Assembly (NCBI GenBank): GCA_016197205.1
Contig: JACPWG010000181.1
Coordinates: 1 to 47,147, forward strand
DNA: 47,147 nucleotides
Direction of reading: 5' to 3'
Source: Planctomycetota bacterium
GTDB taxonomy: Bacteria; Planctomycetota; MHYJ01; WSZJ01; JACPWG01
The translations under genes were made by a program, and so were the position numbers. How positions within the stretch are numbered: position 1 is the first letter of the stretch; each line of letters opens with the position of its first letter. A model generated the notes under the pieces. It was not told the DNA's origin. It was given only the letters and a program-made list of their open reading frames with translations, and ran no database searches. Below, in pieces: positions 1 to 8,319 of the stretch.

Positions 1-244
1 GTTTGCGCGCGGCGCCGGCCGGCTGTGGCTTCGAGGTGGAGTGGGCGGGTACTGGCGCTGCCGCGGGCGGCTTTGGCTTCGCGGCCGCAGCGGCGCGGAC
101 CCGGGCGGCATCGTCCCCGCTGGACCGAGACATGGCGCCCCGCTTCGAATCGCCGTACTCCCCGATCGACCGCCAAAAGGCGCACGCCGCAATTGCCAGG
201 GCGAGGAGGACGAGCAATGGGGCAAACAGTCGGGTGCGAACCAT
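1..244 (-). CDS. Exported or membrane-anchored protein, N-terminal part only (runs off the window)
   Basis: An open minus-strand frame begins with ATG at 244 and stays open to base 1, so the 3' part lies outside the window. The 81 visible codons start with a short basic stretch (MVRTR), then a hydrophobic segment rich in Leu and Ala ending in AACAF, which looks like a signal peptide or N-terminal anchor. A Lys/Pro/Ala-rich linker follows (KPKPPAAAPVPA), as is common between an anchor and a periplasmic domain. No catalytic domain is visible, so the function is unknown. It points the same way as the genes at 506-1006 and 1147-2982 and may belong to the same cluster of envelope proteins. Confidence 0.6.
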   Translation of the reverse strand, partial: MVRTRLFAPLLVLLALAIAACAFWRSIGEYGDSKRGAMSRSSGDDAARVRAAAAAKPKPPAAAPVPAHSTSKPQPAGAARK

Positions 245-505
245 GCCAACGCCCGTGAGCTTTGTGCTTGAATTTGAAAGTGGATACCGGCGGCGACCCA
301 AGGCCTTTGCAGCGGGGTCAAAGAGGCGACAGGGCGGATGTTGGAGTGAGCTCGCGCTCGCCCGTTCGATCTACCGCTCCATCCCGACCTTGCCGTCCTT
401 CTTCCCCGTTCGGCGCTTCCGCAATTGCCAGTTGCAGGAAGGCGGAACGTTATCGGAGATGCGGATGCGTGTCAAGAGAAAAGTCCTCTTTTGAAAAGTA
501 GCGCA

Positions 506-1006
506 CTATTTGCCCGCGATGATCATGTCGAGCGCGGCGCGCCACTCGGCGTCCTGCGTTTCGTCGTGCTCCTTGCGGACGGCCGGCAGCGCGGCCTCGC
601 CGAGCGCCCGGAGGCGCTCGGTGAAGGTGGCGGCTGCATCCTTGTTCCCCCTGGCAAGCGCCCCCTTGAGGGAGAACAGCAAGGCTTGGGGCATTGCCGG
701 ATCCTGTTTGGCGTCGCGAGTCGGCGACGGCTCCGGCGGCGGGGCTGCGATGGCGGGCTTCGTGGGCGGATGCTGGTGGTCGTGGAAGTGCTGAGAAGCT
801 GGGACGGGCGCTGGAAGCGGTGTCATCCCGGCCGGCACCGAAGCCCCTGGTGGCGAGGTCGAAGTCGCCAACATCGGCGCTGGGCGGGCGGGTCGCACCG
901 CGGTGGCGTCGGGCGAGCCGCTCCAAAGCGTGGCCAGTGTGGCCCCGGCGGCGCACATGGCGAGGAAGGTCACCACGCGGCCAACGGACGGCAGACCCGT
1001 ATTCAT
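506..1006 (-). CDS. Small membrane-anchored protein of unknown function
   Basis: 166 residues. I chose ATG at 1006 because it gives an N-terminal hydrophobic segment (about residues 9-30) and has GGGGAC just upstream. Longer in-frame starts only add a Pro/Arg-rich stretch. After the anchor comes a Pro/Ala-rich linker with a small His cluster (HFHDHQH, about residues 73-79). The C-terminal 60 residues are helical, with a HEAT-like pattern (LKGALARGNKDAAATFTERL, then AALPAVRKEHDETQ). This suggests a short helical-repeat module outside the membrane. No family is recognised. It lies downstream of the secreted transglutaminase-like gene but is separated from it by a strong terminator, so it probably has its own promoter. 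Confidence 0.6.
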   Translation of the reverse strand: MNTGLPSVGRVVTFLAMCAAGATLATLWSGSPDATAVRPARPAPMLATSTSPPGASVPAGMTPLPAPVPASQHFHDHQHPPTKPAIAAPPPEPSPTRDAKQDPAMPQALLFSLKGALARGNKDAAATFTERLRALGEAALPAVRKEHDETQDAEWRAALDMIIAGK

Positions 1007-1070
1007 GTCCCCGCTCGCTGTTCGGGTTCCCGGAAGAGCAGGCGCCTGCTCGATTGCGGCTGCGTCGGCA

Positions 1071-1108
1071 ACGAAAAGTGGGGCCGGGCTCGTCGCCCGA
1101 CCCCACTT
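1071..1108 (-). terminator. Rho-independent terminator after the transglutaminase-like gene
   Basis: Arms at 1076-1089 and 1095-1108 pair over 14 bp with one mismatch around a 5-nt loop (tcgtc). On the minus strand the stem is followed by TTTT (complement of 1074-1077). It begins 39 nt past the stop codon at 1147 and separates that gene from the small gene at 506-1006. Confidence 0.8.
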
Positions 1109-1146
1109 CGGAGTCTCGGTTCGCTCTTGCGGTTTTCGCCGGGGCG

Positions 1147-2982
1147 CTACTGGATCCCGCGCCACTTCGACTTGTCAGGGATGTCGTTCTCCGGGACCTG
1201 GCCGCCCGCGTCCTCGTAATACCAAGGACCCCACTTCTCCAGGAACGGCCCGCCCGGCGCCGTCGCCCAGGAGCGCACGCCGTTCAGTCGGTTCGGCGGG
1301 CTCGAAAAGCAGCCGTCGTACAGCCACTCGTTTCCGTCTTCCATGATCCCGCTCGCCACGCCGTGGAAGTTCCACGGGCCCGAGCCGCCCTTGGCGTAGA
1401 AGTAGTTCCGCATCGGCCGGCCCGTGCGCTTCCCGACCGCGGTGCGCTCCAGGTAGAACACGCCCGCCTTGATGCCCACCGTGCCGAAAATGTCCGCGAT
1501 CAGGCTTGCCTGCTGGTTGCACCGGCCGCCCACGTGCGTCGGGTTCTCCAGGACGTGCCAGCCGAAGTTCATCCGGTAGTTCTCGTAGTGCTCGTAGTCC
1601 TTGTGCGGCTCCAGCGGCGGGTAATAGAGCGAGGAGACGCCGCGCTCGCCCGAGGAACTCACGCTCCAGCTCCCGGACAGGTCGCCGTAGTTCAGCGGGG
1701 CCGGCACGCCCGGCGCATACTCGGGCACCTCGACGGGCTTCTTGTAGTCCTTCGGGTGCACGTAGTGGCGCATGTAGTTGTCGGTGTTCCAGCCGATCGA
1801 GTCGCTCCCGTTCCCGATGTTCTTCGAGGCGCCGTTCGCCCAGGTGCAGGCCTTCTCGAAGTGGAGCTTCGTGAAGCGCGAGGACGGCCCATTGACGTTC
1901 TGGAGCGGGGCCTTGTAGGAGGTGTACACGCGCAGGTTCGTCGTCGGCCCGCCGGGGACGGTCTTGCCGGCCGCCTCGACGGTCCACGCGAGGTCGAGCG
2001 AGTTCACGGCGACCTTCTGGCTGACAGGCTTGTCCGAAGTCAGCACGACCACCTGGCCGCTCGCCAGCTTGTCGAGCACGACGTCGCCCGCGAGCTTGAG
2101 GTCCTTCGCCGTGCCGACCAGCCGCGCGCGGAAGGGCTGGGCCAGGTCGCCGCCGCCCTGCACGGTCACGCGCAGCGACAGGGGCTGGTTCATATAGATC
2201 GCCGCCGGTTCCTTCTTCGTCAGCGTCGTCGCGCCGAGCTGGCGCTGAAGCTGCGGCGCCGAGGCGTCGTCCATCGGAATCGAGTTCTGCACTTCGATCT
2301 CGATCACTTCCAGCCCGACGACGCGGAGCTTCGAGGGGTCGCTCTTGTCCGTGCCCTTCTTCGCGATCACGTTGACGTCGCCGATGCCCGTGAATTGCAG
2401 CTTGCCGGCGCTGGTCCGCTGCGCCGGGCCCGCCGCTTCCCAGGTCGCCCCGGGCGGGTTCGTCACGACGTCCACTTCCTGTCCCACGAAGAACGAGCCG
2501 CCGGTCGCGGGCCGCACGATCGTCAGGGCGGAGGTAGAGCCCTTCGAGCCGGTGTCCGAGGCCGAGGACCAACCGCCGATTTTGCCGGGGTTGGAGACGC
2601 GGCCGTAGAACTTGCCCTTGCCGTCGAAGAGATAGGTCGCCGTGATCGGCTTGGGCTGGCCGTTGCCTGGCGTCAGGTCGAGCCGGCTGGCCATGTCCGC
2701 AGTGACCGGGAAGGTGACGCGCAGCGTGCGCCCCCCGAGGACGCCGGTGCCGGCGAGTGTCGTGCTCGTGCCTCCGACCGTGGACGAGCGCGAGACGGTG
2801 AAACCGTTCGAGCCCGGCGAGACGCTCAGCGTACCCGTGCCGCTCACCCCTCTGACCTTGACGACGAGGGTGTAGTCGCCGGCGGGCGTGAAGGTCGGGT
2901 CAGCGTACAACCAGGTGCCGCTCAGGAGCGCGGTCGCAGCCAGTCCGGCGCGCCACGCGAGGCGGGGAACTCGTGTGCTCAT
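1147..2982 (-). CDS. Secreted transglutaminase-like protein with N-terminal beta-rich module
   Basis: 611 residues. ATG at 2982 has GGGGAG eight bases upstream and gives a clean signal peptide ending at LYADPT (residues 25-30). Residues 30-160 are a beta-rich module beginning PAGDYTL. The secreted protein at 40299-42050 has a similar module. An Ig-like stretch follows at about 165-225 (GQEVDVVTNPPGATW). The C-terminal third carries GGRCNQQASLIADIF (Cys488), WNFHGVA (His540) and EWLYDGCF (Asp556), which fit the Cys-His-Asp triad of the transglutaminase-like superfamily. I infer a secreted papain-like-fold enzyme (peptidase or crosslinker); the substrate is unknown. In many superfamily members the Cys starts a helix with Ala nearby, as here. 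A strong terminator follows the gene. Confidence 0.75.
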   Translation of the reverse strand: MSTRVPRLAWRAGLAATALLSGTWLYADPTFTPAGDYTLVVKVRGVSGTGTLSVSPGSNGFTVSRSSTVGGTSTTLAGTGVLGGRTLRVTFPVTADMASRLDLTPGNGQPKPITATYLFDGKGKFYGRVSNPGKIGGWSSASDTGSKGSTSALTIVRPATGGSFFVGQEVDVVTNPPGATWEAAGPAQRTSAGKLQFTGIGDVNVIAKKGTDKSDPSKLRVVGLEVIEIEVQNSIPMDDASAPQLQRQLGATTLTKKEPAAIYMNQPLSLRVTVQGGGDLAQPFRARLVGTAKDLKLAGDVVLDKLASGQVVVLTSDKPVSQKVAVNSLDLAWTVEAAGKTVPGGPTTNLRVYTSYKAPLQNVNGPSSRFTKLHFEKACTWANGASKNIGNGSDSIGWNTDNYMRHYVHPKDYKKPVEVPEYAPGVPAPLNYGDLSGSWSVSSSGERGVSSLYYPPLEPHKDYEHYENYRMNFGWHVLENPTHVGGRCNQQASLIADIFGTVGIKAGVFYLERTAVGKRTGRPMRNYFYAKGGSGPWNFHGVASGIMEDGNEWLYDGCFSSPPNRLNGVRSWATAPGGPFLEKWGPWYYEDAGGQVPENDIPDKSKWRGIQ

Positions 2983-3174
2983 AGCTACTCCCCAACGAAT
3001 GAGAGGAAAACCGCGCGCGGGGCGTCCCGTCGCTCTTCCGAACAGCGGATTCGCGACGGCACACCCCGCCCCAGGATCCGAGAACTCAGAGCGCTCTAGC
3101 GCAAGTGGCATTCCGCGAGTCACGAGATTGTTCGGAATCGTAATCCGCTTTCCGCACAATGGTTGCGAACATTA

Positions 3175-3201
3175 CACTGCCTTTGGGGGCGGGGGGCAGT
3201 G
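3175..3201 (-). other. Stem-loop downstream of the YdjM-like gene
   Basis: Perfect 7-bp inverted repeat (3175-3181 and 3195-3201) around a 13-nt G/C-rich loop, 28 nt past the stop codon at 3229. No T-run follows on the minus strand, so it may be an RNA 3'-end protector or weak terminator rather than an intrinsic terminator. Confidence 0.4.
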
Positions 3202-3228
3202 ACCGGTAAGCGCCCAAGATCCAGGAAT

Positions 3229-4452
3229 TTAGACGTCCCGCATCTCGGCCGCCATCTCGGCCTCGTCGAACTCGTCGTCGATGACGGGGCGGATCGAACG
3301 GAGGTAGTACTTGCGGTACAGCCGCGAGAGCGCGAACAGGAGCGCGACCGGGATCGCGAACACATAGGTCAGGTAATTCAAGAGCGAAACGACGTAGTAG
3401 GCGGGGGTCGTGAAATCGCCGGCCATGCCGGACGCCCACGGCATGTGGAAGACCGGTTGCGCGGCGAACGCGTTCAGGTTCCAGAGGACGGTCAGAATGG
3501 CCAGGTAGTTGGTGATCACGTTGGGCATGGGCGAGGCTGACGTGACCCACTTGAGCCCCTGCGAACGCTTTTTCGTGAAGGGGGGAAAGAGGTTTGAGCC
3601 CAGGTACCCGATCTGGTCCTCGATGACGTGCGTCCAGAACGCGAGCGTGGCAATGATGGCCGCGGTGCACGCCAGAGGATTCGCGAAGGCTCGCCAGTCG
3701 GACCTCGCCAGCGCGCCCCAGCCGGCGCACACAGCGAACCCGACCGGGGCCATGACGAGCCCGGTCGTGAAGGCGTGCGTCCAGCGTCGATGCCACGGGA
3801 TGAAGTCGATGCGGACGCGGTCCCCCTCGGGGACGAATTCGAAGTCCGGGCCGTGGAAGACGCCGACCTCGGTCTCCTGGTAGTAGGTGTTCCGGACCTC
3901 CGCCTGGAAGCGCGCGGTGGCCACCCGCGTCTCGGGAGGCAGAGTGCCCGGGAGGCAGGGCGCGGTCGAAATGATGCGCACAAGCGTTGGGACCAAGCCG
4001 TGCTCCTCGATCTCCTTGCGCCGCGAGGCCTCCGACGGGGCGTAATCGAAGCGGCTGAAGATCTGCCCCATCGTCTTCAGGGGGCCGATGACCGCTGTGA
4101 CCTCGCGCGCATCGCTGTCAATGAAGATGTTGTAGGTGCGGTAGTAGTTCACCGACACGCGGACCGTGTCCAGGCGGAGGGTGACGGGTCGCTTCTCCTT
4201 GAACGCCTGGTCGATCGCGGCGGCCACGCCCTGCGCCGCCGCGGCGGGATCGAGGTCCTCCTCGGTGAGGCGGACGACGTGCTCGTGCTTCCAGAAGTAG
4301 CGCGCGAACCGAAAATCGAGCGTGTCGGGCATGATCCCGAAGACGCCGCCCAGCGGCAGGAGGAAGGTGTTCGCGTCCACGGCGGAGCGCACGGCGCTCG
4401 GAAAGCAGCTCGCGACGGCGATGCCGGACATGAAATGAGTGATGCCCTTCAT
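3229..4452 (-). CDS. YdjM-like inner-membrane metal-dependent hydrolase
   Basis: 407 residues. ATG at 4452 gives the expected N-terminus MKGITHFMSG, with the first metal-ligand-type His at residue 6. Further motifs fit the LexA-regulated/YdjM membrane-bound metal-dependent hydrolase family: GIMPDTLDFRF, PWHRRWTHAF and FWTHVIEDQIGYLGSN. There are several membrane segments (about 250-275, 283-303, 335-350 and 365-390). A soluble insert of roughly 130 residues lies between the first Asp motif and the second His motif and is longer than in typical short family members. The substrate is not known for the family. An upstream start at 4533 (GTG) would add a basic, repeat-encoded leader and is rejected. 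Confidence 0.75.
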   Translation of the reverse strand: MKGITHFMSGIAVASCFPSAVRSAVDANTFLLPLGGVFGIMPDTLDFRFARYFWKHEHVVRLTEEDLDPAAAAQGVAAAIDQAFKEKRPVTLRLDTVRVSVNYYRTYNIFIDSDAREVTAVIGPLKTMGQIFSRFDYAPSEASRRKEIEEHGLVPTLVRIISTAPCLPGTLPPETRVATARFQAEVRNTYYQETEVGVFHGPDFEFVPEGDRVRIDFIPWHRRWTHAFTTGLVMAPVGFAVCAGWGALARSDWRAFANPLACTAAIIATLAFWTHVIEDQIGYLGSNLFPPFTKKRSQGLKWVTSASPMPNVITNYLAILTVLWNLNAFAAQPVFHMPWASGMAGDFTTPAYYVVSLLNYLTYVFAIPVALLFALSRLYRKYYLRSIRPVIDDEFDEAEMAAEMRDV

Positions 4453-5051
4453 TTCGTCATGGCGTCTCGAATGCGGGGAGGCGAGTGGTGATCGCGGAGC
4501 CGGAGCCAAGGGACGGGAAACCACAGATTGCACAGATTAACGGCGATTTCACAGATGCGCAATCCGTGAAATCGCGGAAAATCCGTGACCCAATCGCCGA
4601 AAACCTTGTTTCTTTGGCAACGAATTCCCAGCAGACAATTCGCGAAACTGGCGTATTTCGCGGTGCTTGGTCGATTGCACGCGGGACTGAACCCGAGGGA
4701 TCCGAAAGAGGCGCTGAGACCGCTCCCTCACGGTCGCGGTTCCGATCGGCTGCGCCGATCGACTCGCAAGAGTTTCGTCTTTCGGTGTCTTCGGCGTCTT
4801 CGATGGCTCGTCCCTTTGGTTGCGGCCGGCGGCTGCCCTGGGCCACAATAGCCCAAGAGCTTGTTTTTCTTCGCAAGCTTTCTCGGCAATCCCAGGGGCG
4901 ACGAAACCACAGATTGCACAGATTTCACGGATTAGAATCGTCGAAATCTGTGTAATCTGTGAAATCTGTGGTTCCGTCGTAGTTTGGTGGCAGCCATCGG
5001 CAGCTCTGGGTAATCTGTGGTTGCCGTGGTCTTCGACTCCACACCAGACAT
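4453..5051. repeat. Gene-free repeat-rich spacer (CACAGATT and CTTCGG-type repeats)
   Basis: No gene is supported here. At 4519-4555 there is one arm of the AACCACAGATTGCACAG repeat. At 4904-4972 the same repeat forms a near-perfect palindrome, opening AACCACAGATT and closing AATCTGTGGTT. At 4782-4814 there is a CTTCGGCGTCTTCG repeat. At 4818-4842 there is a 25-bp match, in reverse complement, to 37023-37047. Short frames translating to PQISQI-type peptides are products of these repeats. A similar compound block recurs at 36960-37370. Confidence 0.85.
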
Positions 5052-6389
5052 TCAAAGGATCCCGAGCCAGCGGACCACCTTGTTCCCGACGCCGGCCATG
5101 TTGAGGCAGATGGGCACGAGGAGGACCGCGAGGAGATTCACGCGGCGCGTGTCCCAGAGGTTGGGGAGAATGCCCAGCACGGTCGAAACCGCGAGGAGGA
5201 AGAGGCCGGCCCAGCCGGTGACCCCCGCGACGATCGCGACGAGGATCGCGAGCCCGACGCCGGAAATCGCCTTGAAGCTGACGCGCGAGGCCAGCCAGCC
5301 GCAGAAGCGCGAGAAGACGGGGAGGCCGAGAAGCGCGACCGCGCCGGTCATGGCGATGATGCCGCCGACGAGGTAGAACTGCTGGTCCGTCTCCGGTACG
5401 AAGAGCAGGCTCACGTTGATCGCTGCGCCTCCGCGGCGCATGTGGAGACCCGGCAGAAAAAAAAGAAACAGCGCGCCCACGTAATAGATCACGCGGGCCA
5501 CGCCGCCGCCGATGATGAACTGCCGGTCGCCCGTCGTCGCGGTCATGTGGCCGGACATGAGGAGCGCGGGACCGGGCGTCATGCCGGGCGTGAGGCCGGA
5601 GAAGGCGCCGGCGAGGAGCCCGGAGGCGGCGCCTTTGAAGATGTCATGGGGCGCGACCTCGATCGAGGCCGCGGCGAACTGGGGAGGCACGCGCACGCGG
5701 CTGACGAGCGTGAGGACCTGGCTCGACACCGCGAAGAGGCCGACGAAGACCGGCATGAGCGACTGGAAGGCGGCCTCCAGGGGCAGCAGGGTCTTCGAAA
5801 AGAGCACGAGGCCGAGCAGCGCCGCGAGGGCGAAGGTAAAGTAGCCGGCGAGGAGCTGTGCCCACCCGTCGAAGAAGCGCCGCCACGGCGCGCGTCCGAG
5901 GCCGAGGTCCTTGGGCCACTCGGTCATGAGCAGGAAGGCGATGACCGCGCCGAGGATCCAGTGGAAGTGGGGCATGACGAGCGTGCGGAAGGTGAGCACG
6001 CTTTCGCGGAGGGCGGGGAGGCCGAGGGCGCAGGCGTAAAGGCCGATGAGGCTGCCGATGCCGCCGAGGAGGACGGCCTCGTGCGCGCGCCCCTCCATCA
6101 GGAAGCGCTCGTGGGGCATCATGAGGGAGCGGAGGGTGTCGTCGCAGGGCTGGAAATACTGGGAGGAGACGGAGAAGAGGACCGAGAAGGCGACGACGTT
6201 GCCGAGCATGAAGCAGGTGAGGACGAGGGGATCGACCGTCTTGAAAGTGTCTGCGGCGCCGAGGACGAGGAGCATCGTGAAGGCGATGACGTTGTAGATG
6301 TGAAGGCCGGGGATGAGGGAGACGAGGGCGGCGGTGAGGACGCCGAGAAGCGCGGCCCCGGCGGAGGCGAAGAGCTGGGAAGCGTCCAT
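5052..6389 (-). CDS. TctA-family (DUF112-type) membrane permease
   Basis: 445 residues and extremely hydrophobic, with about 11-12 membrane segments. ATG at 6389 is preceded by GAGGAGGAA. The GTG at 6419 lies upstream of that site and is less likely. The two conserved repeat motifs of the TctA fold are visible: SLIPGLHIYNV near residue 30 and GLTPGMTPGPALL near residue 220. The known family is the large permease subunit of tripartite tricarboxylate transporters. No TctB-like small subunit or TctC-like binding protein lies nearby, and the sequence resembles the stand-alone DUF112 branch best known from archaea. The substrate cannot be inferred. There is an A8 run (T8 on the coding strand) at 5457-5464. 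Confidence 0.8.
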   Translation of the reverse strand: MDASQLFASAGAALLGVLTAALVSLIPGLHIYNVIAFTMLLVLGAADTFKTVDPLVLTCFMLGNVVAFSVLFSVSSQYFQPCDDTLRSLMMPHERFLMEGRAHEAVLLGGIGSLIGLYACALGLPALRESVLTFRTLVMPHFHWILGAVIAFLLMTEWPKDLGLGRAPWRRFFDGWAQLLAGYFTFALAALLGLVLFSKTLLPLEAAFQSLMPVFVGLFAVSSQVLTLVSRVRVPPQFAAASIEVAPHDIFKGAASGLLAGAFSGLTPGMTPGPALLMSGHMTATTGDRQFIIGGGVARVIYYVGALFLFFLPGLHMRRGGAAINVSLLFVPETDQQFYLVGGIIAMTGAVALLGLPVFSRFCGWLASRVSFKAISGVGLAILVAIVAGVTGWAGLFLLAVSTVLGILPNLWDTRRVNLLAVLLVPICLNMAGVGNKVVRWLGIL

Positions 6390-6850
6390 CCGTGAGGGTT
6401 CCTCCTCAGGGGCAGGCACCCCGCCCCCGCACGTCGTGGTCGCGCGGGCGCAAGCGAGCGGTCATGGGAGCGTTTCCTCCGCATTCCTATACGCCACAAG
6501 GGCCTGGAAGTCAAGCCAAACCGGCGTCGGCGAGGGCGGCCGACGGAGGCTGAGGGGCGAGACTTCGGATCCCGCGAGCCCGGCCGGTGCAGGGCGGAAG
6601 CCCTGCACCACAAGGCGGCGAGGCCATACGCTACGGGTGGAGAGCCTCGTGCCGCTGCCGTTGCTCCTGCGCGAAGCGGTGCGCTGGGCGCGCGACGTTC
6701 GAGCGGCACTCGGCGATGCTGGTGCAGGGCTTCCGCCTTCGCGCGCGGCGCTTCGGTGGACGAGTCCGCCCCGCACCCGAGCGACGACGGATGGATGCTC
6801 TCGGAACCCCCGTGCGATTCCGAGCGGGGCCACGAACCGCGGAAGCTGCT
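6390..6850. other. Gene-free spacer with a palindromic GTGCAGGGC repeat and a hairpin
   Basis: I see no gene. At 6589-6612 there is a palindrome (GGTGCAGGGC, 4-nt loop, GCCCTGCACC) followed by ACAAGGC. One arm of the same repeat recurs at 6719-6737, and relatives are near 20090 and 30112. At 6799-6823 a perfect 7-bp stem (CTCGGAA/TTCCGAG) lies 28 nt past the lipoprotein stop at 6851, without a T-run. Small frames here are shadows of repeats. Confidence 0.65.
6589..6612. repeat. REP-like palindrome, GTGCAGGGC family
   Basis: A 10-bp inverted repeat with a 4-nt loop, immediately followed by acaaggc. The flank CTGCACCACAAGGC also occurs near 20104, so this is a dispersed family rather than a chance hairpin. 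Confidence 0.7.
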
Positions 6851-8017
6851 CTACCTGCGTTGCAGGCACTCGTGCAGCCTCGGCCCGTTCTCCTCCGTCT
6901 CGAGCGTGAACATCGCCGCCTGGTCGTTTTCGTTGCGCCGGTTTCTGCCGTAGCCCGCGCCGCTGCCCGGTGCGCGTTCGATCGTCGCCTTCCCCGCCGC
7001 GACGTCCGCCAGGAAGGCCGCGACCGTTCCCTCCGTCGGCGCGACCGCGTCCTGCTTGGCCTTCTCGGTCGTCTCGGCGTCGAACACGTACGCGCGCAGG
7101 AGTTTCTCCCGCAATTTTTCGCAGATCGTCGGATTCGCGAAGATGTCCGCGCCGACCACCTGGCCGTCCATGGCGACCACGAACCCGGTCAGGTGCTCTT
7201 CCGCCGCCATGCGGTCAAGGAGACGCGCAAGGCGCCCACGGATGCGCTCGTCCACGTCCTTGCCCGTTGCGCCCGCGAGATACGTTCCGGTTTCCGGCGT
7301 CGCGCCGGCGTTGGCGTTCTTCCCCGCCACCGCCTTCCAGACCCCCGTCTGCGCCTTGGCGACGAGGACCTGCTGCCGCACGCTGTTGTCCGCGCAGAGG
7401 CGCGCGGAGTCGAAGGTCGCCTGCCCCTGCCAGCGCCCGTGCTCCACGCAGAACACCGCGAGGTTCACGGGTCCGCTCCGCGGCGGGAGGAGCATGTCCT
7501 GGCCGATCGTCCGGTCCTGCTGGCCGCCCTTCACGATCTCCCCCGCCATCAGGAACACGGGCTTGTCCGAGCGGTTCTCGATGCATAGGGTATTTACCGT
7601 AGCCCCGCCCCCGCCCTCCAGGTTGCCGCAGAGCTGGACCTGCGCCCGCTCCTGCTGGGCGGGCCCCGCGGGGCCTGCGCGGTTCGATCCCCCGGCGACC
7701 GCGGGCGTCGCGACCGCCGCTTGCCGGCCCTGCCCGTTCCCGCCGCCCTGTTCCGTGACGCTCACCACTCCCTTCGCCACGGCCTCGTCGAACGTGAGCA
7801 CGTCCACGGGTGGCGAGGCAGCATCGGACACCGGATAGACCGCGAGGTTGCCGTCGACGATCGGCGGGCGGATCAACGCATTGCCGTACTTCGCCCCCGC
7901 GCCTGCCGGCGGAGGCGCGCTCTCACGCGCCTTTCTCCCGGTGCAGGACGGGACCAGACACGCCAGGATGGCCGTCGCCGCCAGGACGACACGGGGCAGC
8001 CGCTCTGCGCAGTTCAT
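6851..8017 (-). CDS. Lipoprotein with ARPP-1-like domain
   Basis: 388 residues. ATG at 8017 follows GGAGAGG at good spacing and gives a lipoprotein signal (ATAILACLVPSCTG, lipid Cys about residue 25). The body holds the core seen in ARPP-1 proteins: a stretch like VLTFDEAVAKGVV, then NTLCIENRSDKPVFLMAGE, GGQQDRTIGQD, and VFCVEHGRW. ARPP-1 domains are found in bacterial exported proteins, and their biochemistry is not established. A Gly/Ala-rich linker separates the lipobox from the domain, and the C-terminus is charged. The upstream frame stays open for hundreds of codons, but that part is a shadow of the neighbouring gene plus a simple repeat. It may be cotranscribed with the OB-fold pair upstream, although a 302-nt repeat-filled gap lies between. 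Confidence 0.75.
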   Translation of the reverse strand: MNCAERLPRVVLAATAILACLVPSCTGRKARESAPPPAGAGAKYGNALIRPPIVDGNLAVYPVSDAASPPVDVLTFDEAVAKGVVSVTEQGGGNGQGRQAAVATPAVAGGSNRAGPAGPAQQERAQVQLCGNLEGGGGATVNTLCIENRSDKPVFLMAGEIVKGGQQDRTIGQDMLLPPRSGPVNLAVFCVEHGRWQGQATFDSARLCADNSVRQQVLVAKAQTGVWKAVAGKNANAGATPETGTYLAGATGKDVDERIRGRLARLLDRMAAEEHLTGFVVAMDGQVVGADIFANPTICEKLREKLLRAYVFDAETTEKAKQDAVAPTEGTVAAFLADVAAGKATIERAPGSGAGYGRNRRNENDQAAMFTLETEENGPRLHECLQRR

Positions 8018-8319
8018 GGTTGGCCTCTCCAAAGTCTCCGACGCCGGCCCCACGTGCGGACGCCCGCCCGCTGGCGGCCACTGCGGGTTACCGCGGCCGG
8101 CGAAGAGTATTCCGGGTTCCGGAGAATGAGGAGATCTTTGATCTGAGATCTGAGATCTGAGATTTGAGATCTGAGATTTGAGATTTGAGATTTGAGATTT
8201 GAGATTTGAAATTTGAAATTTGAAATGGGCGTGCGTGTGCGTGTGCGTGTGGGCCTCCTCCCTCTTCGCCTCCCCACACGCCTCCCACCCTGCCCTTCGG
8301 CCGGTCTGCCCCGTACCCC
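8018..8319. repeat. Spacer with GAGATTTGA/GAAATTTGA and GTGTGC simple repeats
   Basis: From about 8138 to 8226 the sequence is a run of 8-10-nt units (gagatctga, gagatttga, gaaatttga), about 11 copies, directly followed by gtgcgtgtgcgtgtgcgtgtg (8231-8251). Related units occur near 13198, 14567, 20453, 37400 and 43098, each in an intergenic gap. No gene is supported. Confidence 0.8.

Noticed and set aside
694..3099. Plus-strand frame of 801 codons
   Set aside because: Lies opposite the transglutaminase-like gene; Arg/Val/Ala-rich composition and no motif. Long antisense frames are expected at this G+C content.
4549..5055. Minus-strand frame of 168 codons
   Set aside because: Translates the CACAGATT and CTTCGG repeats (TEPQISQITQIS-type peptide), with no signal, domain or ribosome site.
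7678..7700. tRNA T-loop-like ggttcgatccc
   Set aside because: Inside the ARPP-1-like coding region, with no matching acceptor, D or anticodon stems around it.
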